DNA from: Tanypteryx hageni
Taxonomy: Eukaryota; Arthropoda; Insecta; Odonata; Petaluridae
Length of the DNA stretch: 64,000 nucleotides
Reading direction: 5' to 3'
Assembly (NCBI GenBank): GCA_028673005.1
Contig: CM054118.1
Location: 57,233,338-57,297,337, forward strand
Below, piece after piece: positions 50,041-61,530 of this stretch. Each line of letters opens with the position of its first letter. The stretch's first letter is position 1. Under the pieces are notes generated by a model, which did not search any database, was not told where the DNA came from, and was given only the letters and a program-made list of their open reading frames with translations. The position numbers and the translations under genes were made by a program.

Positions 50041-53000
50041 CTTGGCTCCACTGTATTTTCTCCGAACAAAACTGCCTCGTGCGTCGCAGTTTCCACCGGG
50101 GGTTGATTGCTTCAATAAAATGAGATAGAGACGTAAAAGGGAAAGGGATTACATAAAAATTTTCGCAACCCTGTGGAAAAGCGTCACGTCATGCCTGAAT
50201 GCGGAGTCGACAAGAAATGAAAATGGATTTCTTTTGCGTCGGCGGATTCTGTTTGTCGTTGCACTCGAACTTTTCTGACTTCGGAGGTTTTTTTGGAGTG
50301 TTAAACAGCGTCGCAGAAGACATCCTGATGCCGTTTGTTTTGCGAGTAAGCTCGAGATTACAGTTTACGGGATGTATGTGCAGCGCTGGAAATTCTTTGT
50401 AGTGATCGATGTTTTATATTTAGAATCTTTTGCTCATCGAATACTCATTGCATTATCTTTTACCATGGAATCGTTACTCAGCGATGTTAATAAGTTTTCT
50501 TTGAAACATATTAGCAAAAATATTTAAAATTCAGGCTTCCCCTGAGGGTTTCTTTTAGCTAAAGATATTTTGAGGGTTTAAATGCGAGCACTTTTTCAAT
50601 GAATGCTACGACATACCATTACTATGTACGTAATTTATGCTTTCCAATTGATTAAAATTCATATGGTTTGTGTATGCATTCATGATAACCACATGATTAA
50701 TATGCAAATTTAAAGTATTTCATATTCTACGCGCTGAAGACGAAAGAAAAAAATAGACGTCTGCAAGTACTTCAAGTTGCCAATTTATTGATAACGAGGG
50801 TCATTTTCTAGTCGATGCTTAACGCACATCCCCGCAATTTCAGCATAAAATCGATTGGCTGATACTCTATACACGATAACCTTAATATGAATTCCGTCTC
50901 TGCTAAAAATATCGCAGACGCATTCTCAAGGCAGAAATGCGCGGCCACGTTTCTCCGGCCAATCCGAATTTCCCTCGCATGCGGCTGCCACGATTCATCG
51001 CATGAGACGTATCACCACATTAGGCCGGATATGGAAGGCACTTGGATAAACAATTCAAGCACTTTCCGAGGGAGGATACCTGAGCGTTTGGACGCTTAGA
51101 TCCGTGAATATAACTCCGAGACGTCTTGGGGATCACTTTCTCCGTTGCGTTCGCAGGGGGGGGGAGAGAGCAAGGGAAGGGGGAGGGTGAAGAAGAAGTG
51201 AACGGAGCAAAGGTAGGTGGAGAGAAAGAGAGAGGAACTCCGTAGCAAGACATGATTGCTACGCATCCCGTATTCATTGGATTTCCCGAAAATCGCTTCC
51301 GTTCCCGACAACATCCTGCGCTATCTCTATTTCCTTCTCCCCCATCCCCTCCCATTCCCCCCCCCCTTCCCCCCCTTTCCCCTCTCCCCATCTCTCCCCG
51401 ACGCCCTTCCTCCTCCGTCCGAATACCCTCCAATTCTGAAGCCCTTTTGTTTTTTCCCTCCTCTTTATTTATCCTTCTTACTATCCCTGGCATTAATCGC
51501 CTCGCAGAACTCGTGCTGCTAACAACTGAAGGGTGGATCTTCGAATGTTTATTAGAGGGAGGAATTACCGCTCCTCCGTGAAAAATTTATGCTGAGATCC
51601 CGTAGCTATAAATGGCTCGGAAACGCCATGTGGTCATCATTTGGACGGATGCCTGTTAGTTTAAACGATTTCGTTTTTTATCTCATAGCTTCTTAAGGCC
51701 GTAGCGATCACGCCTATCTTTGGGATAAAAGCAGTGAAGTATTCTGTCTGGATTATTTTTTAAAACCGAAGATTTTGAAGTCCTGCATTCTTGCAAGATC
51801 CTGATGTGGATGAATAGAATAAACCTTTAGGAAGAGCTTCTTTGCATTTATAAGGTTCAATCCGTCCATTTTTTATCCATTTGTAAAATAATTGGCCTAG
51901 AAAACTAGTAATAATATGCGGTCATGGCAGATGTAGTATGACACAAAATTACATTCGGATTTGTTTGCATAACTTGCACGAATGAGATTTTATTTTTTAT
52001 GACACTGAAATTACCTCTAAACCGCGTCCAAATAATGCATCTATTTTGAACATTTTCTTTTTTTAAAGACAAAATCGTGATAGGATTATATCAACCACGC
52101 TTTTTCAAGTAAGTCTTCTTCATGACGATGTATGGTGTCCTTTATTTTACAAACTTCAAAACAACATTTCTCTCTGATAACTCTTCTTATTTTTAACTAG
52201 AATTTCAAATTGCAAAATGTCGGTAAATTTTAGAACCATACATCCCTTGAATTTCTTTTCCTTTATTAAACGAATCGCTACTTTCGTAGACTGATTATAG
52301 ATATTTTTTTCTATTTTACTCATCTAAGATGTTGATAGATGTAATAGGGAAGTTATCCTTCATAATAAGGTTTATATATCTCATTTTCGCGCAAAGTTTT
52401 AATCCAGTATATGCCGCATTAGGCTTATAAAATCGGCTTAGAGAGATACCCGGATAGTGAAGTCTACATAGAGATTATTTTAGGTACTGCTAATATAATT
52501 CATTGGTCACGAATTATTCACGACTTAATTTATCTTTTCTAATTGTAAGTATCCAATCGCTATCACTATGGATAGATGGATATACGACTCTCTCTATTAA
52601 TTCTACCTTACTGTTTGGTTACTAACAGCTATTACTGATAATAAATGTCTATCCTCTCTACATAACATTTCGCGCATTTTGGAATCACACCATGACCTTA
52701 AATTTGATTCGTTAATGCTTCAATTTAAGACCAGCGGATGTAAAGGTGGAGTAACATCATCATTAGTCCGCGAATATTTCCCGAGCTTCCGCGAGACCGA
52801 ATGTGTATCATTAAACGAAAAGCGGACTCGTGGTTTCGGATCGACATAAGTGCCAAATATCACCTCCTGCGGAATAATAAAACGCTTAGGATCGATCACG
52901 AGGGAGCGAAAGTAAAAAAAACGACGGTTTTTTTCGCCCTAACGACACCGATATTAAGACCGATGAGAAAGACCCCGTTAAAGCGTCACATGGGACGGCT

Positions 53001-53285
53001 TAATCCGACCTCTCCGAGGACATAAACACGGAATCTTAATCCTCCCTGTTATAATCCGACCTCCGCAGCGAGCTCGGAAATTGACGACACGATAGTATCG
53101 CGAAGAGCCCCAGATATTCGTTTTACCCTCACACATTTCGTTTCTTTTCTGTTTCTCGACTCGTTCGCATATCCGCACGCACGCGGGAATGAGACGGGAT
53201 GCTCGCCATAGACACGCTGCCTCATCGACTGTTGTCCCGGAATCTGGTTCAATCCCTATTCACCCGTTTGTGGAACTCGGCATCT
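50041..53285. other. Spacer, no gene recognised
   Basis: Mixed sequence. A G run at 51157-51164 and C-rich runs at 51356-51385 sit within purine- then pyrimidine-rich DNA (51150-51480). AT-rich sequence follows to 52700, then CpG-richer DNA. No gene or element recognised. Confidence 0.5.
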
Positions 53286-53640
53286 CGCGAACCCGCGGTG
53301 ACCTCCCCCTCCCCCCTACTCTCTCTCTATCTTTTTACCCATCCCAACTCCCGAAACGCCACTCATATTGATCCGGAGGTGATACCACGCCCATCCAGGT
53401 CACAGGCCCCGCCCATTTCCTCCCCCTCCCGCCCCCGCTGCGGCTCGATCGCGTACGAAAATTCTCATTTTTTTCTTTCCTCCCTGCATTCCTCCCTCGT
53501 ACCCTCTCGCCCCGCTCTTCCCTCCCCCCCCTTTGCCCAACCTTGCTTTTAAAAAAAACCCACCCCATCCACCCCTGGAGCAGTCTGAAAATGGCCCCGC
53601 CCACAAGATCCGCCATGACTACACACCTCGCGACTCACCC
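53286..53640. repeat. C-rich/CpG-containing pyrimidine tract
   Basis: It is rich in C, T and CpG on the + strand, with open frames on both strands (117, 93 and 68 codons) lacking motifs. CpG content higher than its surroundings could reflect a regulatory region, but nothing shows it. Confidence 0.5.
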
Positions 53641-54398
53641 TCTCTCTCTCTCGTAGCGTTCTGAGCAGGTCGATCCAGTTTTGTGTATGGAACATACATT
53701 CTGTGAAGAAAGGCAAAGGGAGAGAGAGAGAGAAGGAAGGGGTAAGAGGGCAGATAGAGAGAGAGTGATAAAGAGAGAAAGGTAGTCAGTGTTTGAAGAG
53801 AGGTAGTGAGTCGGGTCGATTCCATTACCGGGGCTAAAATCTGATAAACCTTTTAAAGAGAGCGGAAGTAGACTCAAGGCGTGAGCTATAACTGGAAGAA
53901 TAGTAACTGTTCGTTGCCTAAATACTCGTTACCGCCTAGGAACCGAAGTAACGAGTATTCGCGATTCAAAATACTCTTTACTTCAATATGTTGTTACATT
54001 CGTATATTAAGCTGTTATATCGTGAAATATTAGTATTAAAAAATAAATATTTGTAAATATTTACAGACTATGAATTTCCTTTTAGTTTTAATAATTCATT
54101 TACAATGAATATTCTTGTGCTCATAAATTGTTTACATTATTTGTTTGTCAACACCATCAGGGTCATTCATTAATTTTTTTTATATAATTCGTACTCGTAT
54201 GGAAATGTTCAAAATGGTCTACAGTTGCGATTTTCAAAGACCTATGTAGTTACGAATTGCGAATACTAATTGTAAGTAACGGGTTCATAGTAACAAAAGT
54301 CGCACTAGCGATTTAAAAAATCTGGTAATGTGTAAAGAACGAATTTAAAATAACTAGTATTTAGTTGGGAATAATTTTTGAACGAGAAAAAAAAGTCT

Positions 54399-54468
54399 GC
54401 TATGACCGAGGACCGAACCCGTGTCTTCCACTTGTCGGGCGGATATTCTACCATTGAACTATCGCAGC
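54399..54468 (-). pseudogene. tRNA-like locus with pol III-type terminator, minus strand
   Basis: On the minus strand: acceptor GCTGCGA pairs with TCATAGC at six of seven positions. The D arm has CAATGGTAGAAT. The anticodon stem TCCGC pairs with GTGGA, and the T arm ACGGG TTCGGTC CTCGG has one mismatch. The anticodon loop is CCGACAA, so the anticodon would read GAC (Val), but position 33 is C, not the nearly invariant T, and the body is Gly/Asp-like. A run of eight T (54394-54387) follows 4 bases after the acceptor. It could be a tRNA pseudogene or a SINE head. Confidence 0.6.
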
Positions 54469-54804
54469 AGATCAATTTTCTCGTTTCTGAACGCGGATGT
54501 TTTCTTGGTTGGGACGGAACTAGTGTTTAGTCGAAAAGTAATGAATCGTGAGAGTTATTCGAAAGTAGCGAAAATGCACATCTCTAGCGTGGGCGCTGTG
54601 GATTTTGGGATTCGAGCAATTTTGAGGATTGGACGAGGTCAGCGGTTTTTTACGCGTGCGAATGCGCACGAGACGTTGTGGAAATCGTCCGTTTTTTCGT
54701 CTACGCTTCGTTTCGCTCGCTTGCTGTTTTTTTCCTCTCGGAATTCGCCGCGAACTCCTATTTTTCTGTGGAATATTCCTGTGTACGTTTAGATTCCTCT
54801 ACTC

Positions 54805-55112
54805 CAGGGCTCTTCGACCGCTTTTTTTCTGAAGTACCCATTCGAGTATTTTTAAATGCCGCTTTCCCCCAAGTACATTTTAAAGTGATAATGAAATGAA
54901 TAATGCTCGTATTAAATAGGACACTAATGTTTATAATGCTACGTTTCACAGCTTTAGCCGTATTTTTTATAACTTTATTCATAGTCGTAGCATCGCAAAT
55001 ATTGATTCCAAAGTCATGCCTGAAAGATTAAGTAAGAAGAAAGATTATAATCTTTAATACTTTCGTGTACCCCTTCAAAATTCTTGACGTGCCTCAACTT
55101 GAAAATCCCCTA
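54805..55112. mobile_element. hAT-like MITE candidate
   Basis: The left end CAGGGCTCTTCGACC faces a right end CTTGAAAATCCCCTA, read inward as TAGGGGATTTTCAAG. GTACCC and GTACCCC words lie just inside, as in many hAT-derived MITEs. The ends are diverged, and no clear 8-bp duplication was found. Confidence 0.4.
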
Positions 55113-55564
55113 TCTATACGAATTCAACACTTCCACGGTTCGGTCGATATATTGTGTAGTCATTCGTTGGGATTTGTTTCGCTTTGAATCGGTTCGCGCT
55201 CTTCACGCTGACGAAATTTGCGATAGCATGAGATTCATCCATTTCAATTCTCCCGGGCGACACTAAACGCTATATTTTGCAAATTAATTCTTGTGAATCA
55301 CGTCCGAATGCGAAATGGGCCGACATAAGCAGGTGAAATTACCTGTGCCTCGAGAACACAAGTATTTGTACGATCAAATTCACATTCGCTAAAAAAGCGA
55401 GGATATACAAATACGCTCGGTTGGCTTATTCTCAAAATCGGACCGAATTGGAATCGTAGATGCGCAAATTGACTCTCATTCGCAGCTATCAAGCCTAACA
55501 GCGAGTCCATAATCGCCTGGATGATTCGGGGCGAGTAATTTCAATTTCAATTTTTTTCTTAAAA
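55113..55564. other. Spacer, no feature
   Basis: Mixed sequence with no recognised element. Confidence 0.5.
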
Positions 55565-56548
55565 ACAAGTAGGGATGTACACCGGTTTCCCATGGTGCAG
55601 AAGTGCTTTTCGTCATATTCGCTGTAGTATAATCGCACACTAATGTATTTTCTTTGAAATCAGAAAATTATTTTTCCTTATATTGTGGTAGCCCTGCTTT
55701 TTAGATCCGTTCTAAAGTTGTTCATTTCGTTTTGTCATTTTATACTCGCCCTACAAACGAAATTTCTTATTGAAATCGGTTTAGCCGCTACCTTCGAAAT
55801 TCATAGTTACAGAAAAATTTTAACCTTGATATTGTGGTAGCCGTGTTTAGTGGACCCGGCTAAAATATGCTATTTTGGTTATTTATTTATATAAAGATTA
55901 TATATACAATTATGGGTTTAAATTCACGAGGACATTTTTCTAGAAATACGTGTAAAAGAAATGTTATTTTACTTTTTATTGTGGTAGCCCTGCTCTTAAA
56001 CTCCGCTTTTAACATAATGATTTTATAATGGTATGTAGTACGAATCCTATATATAAAATTTAGTTGATATCCGTTCAGCCAATTCCTTCCAAATCCTTAA
56101 TTACTGAAAGAGTTTAATTTGTAATTGTGTCACCCCTGTTCGACTGATTCTCTCTAAATATGCTAATATGGTTTTGTATATATGTGTATATTATAAGTAA
56201 TAAACTTGGTTAAAATTGATGCTGACAGTTCAACACAAATATGTGTAAAAATAAAATTTCTTATTTCTTGTATTGTGACAGCCCTGCTTTCTAAATCTAT
56301 ACAAAAATCTTGATTTTGTTATTTTATGTTATGCATCTCCTTCATACAAATTTCGTTGAAATCGGTTCAGATTATTTCTTCCAAATTCATAATAATGGAA
56401 AAGTTAAACTTTGCAATTGTGGCACCCCTGCTGAGTCGATCCGGTCGAAATATGTCATTTTGGTCATGAATTTATGTGAAGATTTTATGTACGAAATTGG
56501 ATTTAAATCGGTTTAGCCAATTCTTCCCTGATGACGAAAAGCACTAAC
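55565..56548 (-). mobile_element. Family B repeat, copy 2, with about six 147-bp units
   Basis: It lies on the minus strand relative to copies at 9.4 and 61.7 kb. Subterminal inverted repeats AGTGCTTTTCGTCA (from about 55601) and TGACGAAAAGCACT (to about 56545) lie near the ends; the outer end is ACAAGTAGGGATGT. The phrase TTGTGGTAGCCCTGCT or variants recurs at 55683, 55832, 55979, 56125, 56273 and 56417, spacings 149, 147, 146, 148 and 144. Each unit also holds 'gaaatcggtttagcc' and 'ttccaaattcatarttac' variants. The GTCC microsatellite is lost here. Confidence 0.85.
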
Positions 56549-56563
56549 AAGATGAGAATAAAG

Positions 56564-56640
56564 CAGGGGTTTTAAACCGGGGTTACGCGTACCCCTATGG
56601 GTACGTCCATTTTATAAAGGGGTATGCCAAATTATTAAAG
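56564..56640 (+). mobile_element. hAT-like end fragment
   Basis: CAGGGGTTTTAAACCGGGG then GCGTACCCCTATGGGTACG is a typical inward-reading hAT MITE end with a GTACCCC/GGGTAC stem. The matching far end was not found, so the element is truncated or too diverged. Confidence 0.5.
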
Positions 56641-57851
56641 ACAATAATTCTTCTTCTAACCAGCTTTCGTGCATGATTTCAGAACCAAAGGTTGTAACGT
56701 TGTAAAAGATATGCACAGTTTTACCGACCAAGAAGAATTAGGGTGGAAAATCATTTCGATATGTTTGCTTAACTCTTCCAAGTTGCCTAATAGACGATAA
56801 TGACATTATTGGGAGGTAAGTAGAGGTCTCTCTTCTCGAAAGAGGTCACGCACTGGGGATTTGGAAAGTGTACCAAAAACAAATTTGTCATTTTCATTTA
56901 GTTGATTAATTTATTTACATGAGTAACCTGTTTTAATAGAAAATTTGTTCATTTTATCATCGCTTATATATCGATTATAAGGTATGAATTTTTCGGCTTA
57001 CATTATAGAAAAAACATCTTATAATCGGGCATATACGGTATTTAAAGAGCTTCGTCTGAGCTCGTGCTTGCCGAACCATGCCCATATCTCCGCAGTTGCC
57101 AAATTTTCTGCCGTGAGGAAAATACGCCCTCTCCTTAATGAGTGATATTGGCAAAGCAAATATAGTCTGCCGAGAAGCAATGAAGACGAAAATGACAGAG
57201 ACGGGGATAATGAGAGATAAACCGAAATATGAAGTCACATATCGCTTAAGAGAGAGAGAGAGAAAATATAATCACGGGACCCATTTCTCCTATTTACAAA
57301 CTTGCGCAAAACGAACATTCGAGCGTAAAAGGCCGCTAAACTAATTTCCGAAAACGTCGATTCTAATTGCCAGTCCAATTAGCTTTGGGAGCAGGACGAA
57401 TTTCCAGAGAATCGTTCCTTTCGAGATTTGGCGAAGGGGTCGCGATTTTCGCAAATTAAACGAGTTGTTAGTCTTTCTAAACAACCTAAATGTATACGAA
57501 ACGTACTCTTCTTAGTGATGTCGTTTTATGCAATTCCAATATAATTATACCGTGCTTATCATTGGGGCAACCAGAAATTTAGTTTGGAGGAGGGGAGAGG
57601 GAGAGAGGATGGAGAAAATACTTCCACATATTTTTATCTCAGCTCTTGTTTATTTATTTATCTGCAAGAAGCTTCGTGTAATAATAGAAGCAAATGAATA
57701 AAGGTGCTGATTCTAATTTGGACCCCTTGGATATATTCCTTATTTCTATCTGACGCTCGCATACTCTATACTATTGTTAAGATTATCTCCGATATTTGGA
57801 GAGGGGGCAAATGCCCGGTTGCCATCCCCCTTGCTGATCCACTGGTATATA
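56641..57851. other. Spacer with one possible MITE end
   Basis: On the minus strand, from about 57043, TACCGTATATGCCCGATTAT and a second CTTATAATCG about 60 bases further resemble common MITE ends with CGATTATAAG words. It is too short to classify. Otherwise unremarkable. Confidence 0.35.
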
Positions 57852-57853
57852 TA

Positions 57854-58007
57854 CAGTCAAACCCCGATTTAACCCTCCCCCTATATAGTGCCACCCCCGC
57901 ATACCGCTCCTGAATCTTTGGGTCGGCTACAAATCGAGGTACATACGTATATGCGTGCTCTATGTAATCATAAGGAGAGCGCTAATTCGGGAATCGGGGT
58001 CTGACTG
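57854..58007. mobile_element. pogo-like MITE with TA target site
   Basis: The left end CAGTCAAACCCCGATT and the right end AATCGGGGTCTGACTG are inverted repeats, with TA immediately outside each (57852-57853 and 58008-58009). CAGTC...CCGATT ends and TA duplication fit pogo-like members of the Tc1/mariner group. About 154 bp, non-coding. The related right half at 60.2 kb keeps about 55 bases lost here, showing that the original inverted arms were at least 75 bases long. Confidence 0.8.
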
Positions 58008-58046
58008 TACATACATACATATATGTACATACACATATATAACATT

Positions 58047-58049
58047 ATA

Positions 58050-58102
<53 letters not shown>
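58047..58102. repeat. (TA)n microsatellite
   Basis: About 55 bases of TA between the pogo-like MITE and the hammerhead-like segment. Confidence 0.95.
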
Positions 58103-58108
<6 letters not shown>

Positions 58109-58127
58109 GAGTTGTCTCTCTCCTGTG

Positions 58128-58158
58128 CTGACTAAGGGATCGCCCCCGAAAGCTTCCG
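58128..58158 (+). ncRNA. Diverged hammerhead-like motif
   Basis: CTGACTA, then AGGG...CCCCC hairpin, then GAAAGCTTCCG. It matches the 24.38 kb motif in layout (shared GAAAGCTTC and an upstream 'gttgtctctctc'), but the core CUGANGA is broken at the G. It is probably an inactive relative. Confidence 0.25.
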
Positions 58159-58162
58159 TATT

Positions 58163-58868
58163 TACTTTCTCCATATACGTAGTATAAGGGAAAGTAGTGT
58201 ATTCAATGAAAAAAATCAAGTTCAAGATTTCAACGGAAATACACGTTTTAAGGTCCCCTGAACACGTTTTGACCATTTTCTCGATGTTTTCTGTGTGTGT
58301 ATGTGATAGCTTTTTTTAGGTGCTCTAACTCAAAAACTATTAATCAGGCCAACGCCAAATTTTATATTTAACATTTTTATATAAGTAAGAAGAACTGATT
58401 ATTTTTTTATAAAAATCGGTCAACCGGAATTGGGTGTTTACTCTTGTCACTTATCCGTTATTTTGAAATATTTGCTTTAATATTTTATAAGTGTAAAAGT
58501 GTACTGGAATAAACTTTGTAGGAAATTTTATTTTCTACCATCTTTGTTTGAAACATTTTTCCATATAATGCATTGTTAAAGAGATATCTTATATTTTTAG
58601 CTGCCACCACCACGTCACCTACCGATGACTATTGTTAATAATTGACGATTAGTTACGTCTTAGTAACGCTCATTTTTCTTTACTTAATTTTTGGAGCTTT
58701 GTGGCTATATCCAATATTATAAGGCCATGGTTTGAGTTTATTTCTCTTCTTTTTAGTCTAAAATTTTCTCGCAGTTTCTTAAAACATGTATTATTATCTA
58801 ACTTATTAGGAATTTTTAGAAATATTACAGATATGGAGAAAGTAATGTGGTGGCCATATCAGATTTTT
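58163..58868 (+). mobile_element. Family A repeat, copy 6 (subfamily A-II)
   Basis: Full-length copy with the longer 3' region 'ttggagctttgtggctatatccaat', a GCAGTTTCTTAAAA word, 'agaaatattacag', then ATGGAGAAAGTAATGTGG and a hairpin-like GTGGTGGCCAT. It is inserted in the hammerhead-like element: GAAAGCTTCCGTATTT is on its left, and GTATACGTGTGTCACTCCG, the continuation seen intact at 24.43 kb, is on its right. Confidence 0.9.
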
Positions 58869-59731
58869 TGTGTTTGTATACGTGTGTCACTCCGACATAT
58901 ATATATATGTGTGTGTGTGTGTGTAGCTCCTTATATACGGTGAAAAAGCAATTCTCGCACTGTGTAATAATATTTTTTTGAGTGTCCCCAAAAGTATTAG
59001 CTCATTACCTCCGCGATCACCGAAGAAAGCCTAAAAAAAAGTAAAATATCAGCGCTTATATCAATTTACGTAACTCCGTTAACAACTGTCTTTTTTACGG
59101 GCTAATTTTTTTAATTTCAAAATTACTAGGGGTCTTTCGTATATTTTTTCGCATACGGCAGTCGCTCCCATCCCTCATTCTTAACTGCACCGTAAAGAAA
59201 GACAAAAAATATTGTGTCATTTCTCTCCCTCTTGCTTTATTTTTTTCCTAGCCCTATAATCTCGAACGCCAAAAAAAAGAACGGCATTCAAAATTTCCGG
59301 AAATTGTCTTTTTATTTTTTTTTGTGTCGTGAACGCCTCAATGGTCCAACTTTCACGCCATTTACGAGCTTCCAACCCGCGCCGAAACCTTTTTTCCACG
59401 CCGCTCACGCGAAACTCTCGCAGAGATGACGGCGTTTCGCTCTTTCTCTTTCCATCTCGGAGAAGGGCACGCTTGGGAGAAAACGCCTGAGATACTTGAC
59501 GTGGCACAGACAACTTTATCCCGCGCAGAAATTATTTGTGATTAGTAGCGCCTCCGAAATTAATTTCACGCTTCAAAATTTTATCTATTTCGCAATGAAA
59601 GGGTAAGAAATACCGGATTAAAGCTTGATCTTACTACATCGCAACTTAGGAAGCCCCAGTACCATGCCACTAATGTTTTCAACCTCGGTTATGTAGTACA
59701 GCGTAACCATGTTTATCTAAATAGATTTAAC
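58869..59731. other. Spacer with short (TA)n/(TG)n
   Basis: It opens with GTATACGTGTGTCACTCCG and a TA/TG microsatellite (58896-58923). The remainder is mixed AT-rich sequence with a CpG-richer part near 59330-59520. No gene recognised. Confidence 0.5.
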
Positions 59732-59928
59732 GGCGGCGGAGGAGTGGTTAGAGCGTTGGCCTGCCGGGCAGCGTTCTTAGGTTCGAATCCGGCTGAGTCG
59801 AGGATTTTTCAACACGAGATCGTCCTGTCCCCTACTTGTGTGATTTGAGGAGTCAGCGCTCTGTCCTTCAGAAGGGACATTAAGAGATGACTATTTTATT
59901 GCCGAACTGCGCAATAAGTTTGTAGCGC
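59732..59928 (+). mobile_element. tRNA-derived SINE
   Basis: An A-box-like TGGTTAGAGCGTTGG starts at 59745 and a perfect B box GGTTCGAATCC lies at 59780-59790, the usual internal pol III promoter spacing. The body contains GCGCTCTGTCCTTCAGAAGG then GACATTAAGAGATG, similar to a conserved central part seen in many invertebrate SINEs. The tRNA head is too diverged to fix an anticodon. A family A copy starts directly to the right. Confidence 0.75.
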
Positions 59929-59931
59929 TTT

Positions 59932-60113
59932 TTACTATCTCCATACGTAGTATAGGGGAAGGTATTGTATTCATGAAAAAAATCGATTTCGAGATTTCAA
60001 CGGAAATACACGTTTTGAGGTCCTCTGAGCACTTTTTAACCATTTACTCGATGATGTCTGTGTATGTGACAGTTTTTTTGTGGGAGCTCTAACTCAAAAA
60101 CTATTAATCAGGT
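59932..60113 (+). mobile_element. Family A repeat, copy 7 (5' fragment)
   Basis: It starts TACTATCTCCATACGTAG and runs through 'ctcaaaaactattaatcagg', then stops abruptly at a (TA)n array. It is likely cut by the duplication or by microsatellite expansion. Confidence 0.85.
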
Positions 60114-60114
60114 C

Positions 60115-60163
<49 letters not shown>
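60114..60163. repeat. (TA)n microsatellite
   Basis: TA array marking the junction between truncated family A copy 7 and the second copy of the duplicated segment. Confidence 0.9.
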
Positions 60164-60323
60164 CGTATATGCGTGCTCTATGTATTCATAAGGTGGAAGT
60201 TCTGCTCACAACGATTCATGGACGGTATGCGGGAGTGGCACTATACAGGAGAGCGCTAATTCGGGAATCGGGGTCTAACTGTACATACATACATATATGT
60301 ACATACACATATATAACATTATA

Positions 60324-60394
<71 letters not shown>

Positions 60395-60413
60395 GAGTTG
60401 TCTCTCTCCTGTG

Positions 60414-60444
60414 CTGACTAAGGGATCGCCCCCGAAAGCTTCCG
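60414..60444 (+). ncRNA. Diverged hammerhead-like motif, duplicate
   Basis: Same as the 58128 motif (CTGACTA...GAAAGCTTCCG), carried by the duplication. Confidence 0.25.
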
Positions 60445-60448
60445 TTTT

Positions 60449-61155
60449 TACTTTCTCCATATAGGTAGTATAAGGGAAAGTAGTGTATTCAATGAAAAAA
60501 ATCAAGTTCAAGATTTCAACGGAAATACACGTTTTAAGGTCCCCTGAACACGTTTTGACCATTTTCTCGATGTTGTCTGTGTATGTGATAGCTTTTTTTA
60601 GGTGCTCTAACTCAAAAACTATTAATCAGGCCAACGCCAAATTTCATCTTTAACATTTTTATGACAGTCACAAGAACTGATTAGTTTTTGGTAAACATCG
60701 GTCAACCGAAAGTGGGTGTTTACTCTTGTCACTTATCCGTTATTTTGAGATATTTGTTTTAATATTTGATATATTTAAAACATACTGGAATAACCGTTTA
60801 GAAAATTTAATTTTCTATAACCTTTGTTCAAAACATATTTCCATATAATGCATTTTTTAAGAGATATCTTAAAAACTAAATTATTTAGCTGCCATCACCA
60901 CGCCACCCACCGACGGCTATTGTTAACAATTGACGCTTAGTTACATCTTAGTAACGCTCCTTTTTCTTTTCTTAATTGCTGGAGCCTTGTGGCTATATCC
61001 AATATCAGAAGGCTATAGTTTGAGTTTAGTTCTGTTCTTTGTCAACTGTAATATTTTCTCGCAGTTTCTTAAAATATTTATTATGTGACTTATTTGGAAT
61101 TTTTAGAAATATTACAGATATGGAGAAAGTAATGTGGTGGCCACATCAGATTTTT
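60449..61155 (+). mobile_element. Family A repeat, copy 8 (A-II)
   Basis: Full-length; closest to copy 6. It starts TACTTTCTCCATATAGGTAG and ends GAGAAAGTAATGTGG then GGCCACATCAG and a T run. It is followed directly by the truncated copy 9, forming a head-to-tail array. Confidence 0.9.
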
Positions 61156-61530
61156 TGAGATATTTGCTCTAATATATGGTAAATGCAAAAACGTACTGTA
61201 ATAAATGTTGTAGGAAATTTAATTTTCTATAATCTTTGTTCGAAATATTTTCCCATATAACGCATTCTTTAAGGGATATTTTAAAAACTAAATTATTTAG
61301 CTGTCACGGTCACACTACCGCTCCTTTTTCTTTTCTTAATTTTTGGAGCTTCGGGCTATATTCAATATCAGAAGTCTACAGTTTTAGTTTATTTCTGTTC
61401 TTTGTAAGGTCTTTGAAATTTTCTCGCAGTTCCTTCAAATATTTATTATCATTTAGCCTATTTGGAATTTTTAGAAATATTACAGGTATAGAGAAAGCCA
61501 TGTGGTGGCCACATCAGATTTTTTGAAATA
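61156..61530 (+). mobile_element. Family A repeat, copy 9 (3' half)
   Basis: It begins inside the element at 'gagatatttgctctaatat', has the hairpin region GTTGTAGGAAATTTAATTTT, lacks part of the ATTGTTAACAAT region, and ends GAGAAAGCCATGTGG then GGCCACATCAG. It joins copy 8 without spacer. Confidence 0.85.

Larger units (their letters stand above)
57941..58868 (+). repeat. Segmental duplication, unit 1
   Basis: From TACGTATATGCGTGCTCTAT this segment (pogo-like right half, (TA)n, hammerhead-like motif, family A copy 6) repeats at 60157-61155, about 2.2 kb on. Shared private changes, such as GAGAAAGTAATGTGG instead of GTCATGTGG at the family A end, show a real duplication rather than independent insertions. 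Confidence 0.85.
60157..61155 (+). repeat. Segmental duplication, unit 2
   Basis: Second copy of the 57941-58868 block. It retains about 55 extra bases (about 60193-60250) of the pogo-like arm, and its (TA)n at about 60328-60388 differs in length. The left half of the pogo-like MITE is absent. Confidence 0.85.

Noticed and set aside
57968..60562. Frames with long YI repeats at 58 and 60 kb
   Set aside because: They cross (TA)n and the start of family A copies; their mutual identity comes from the segmental duplication.
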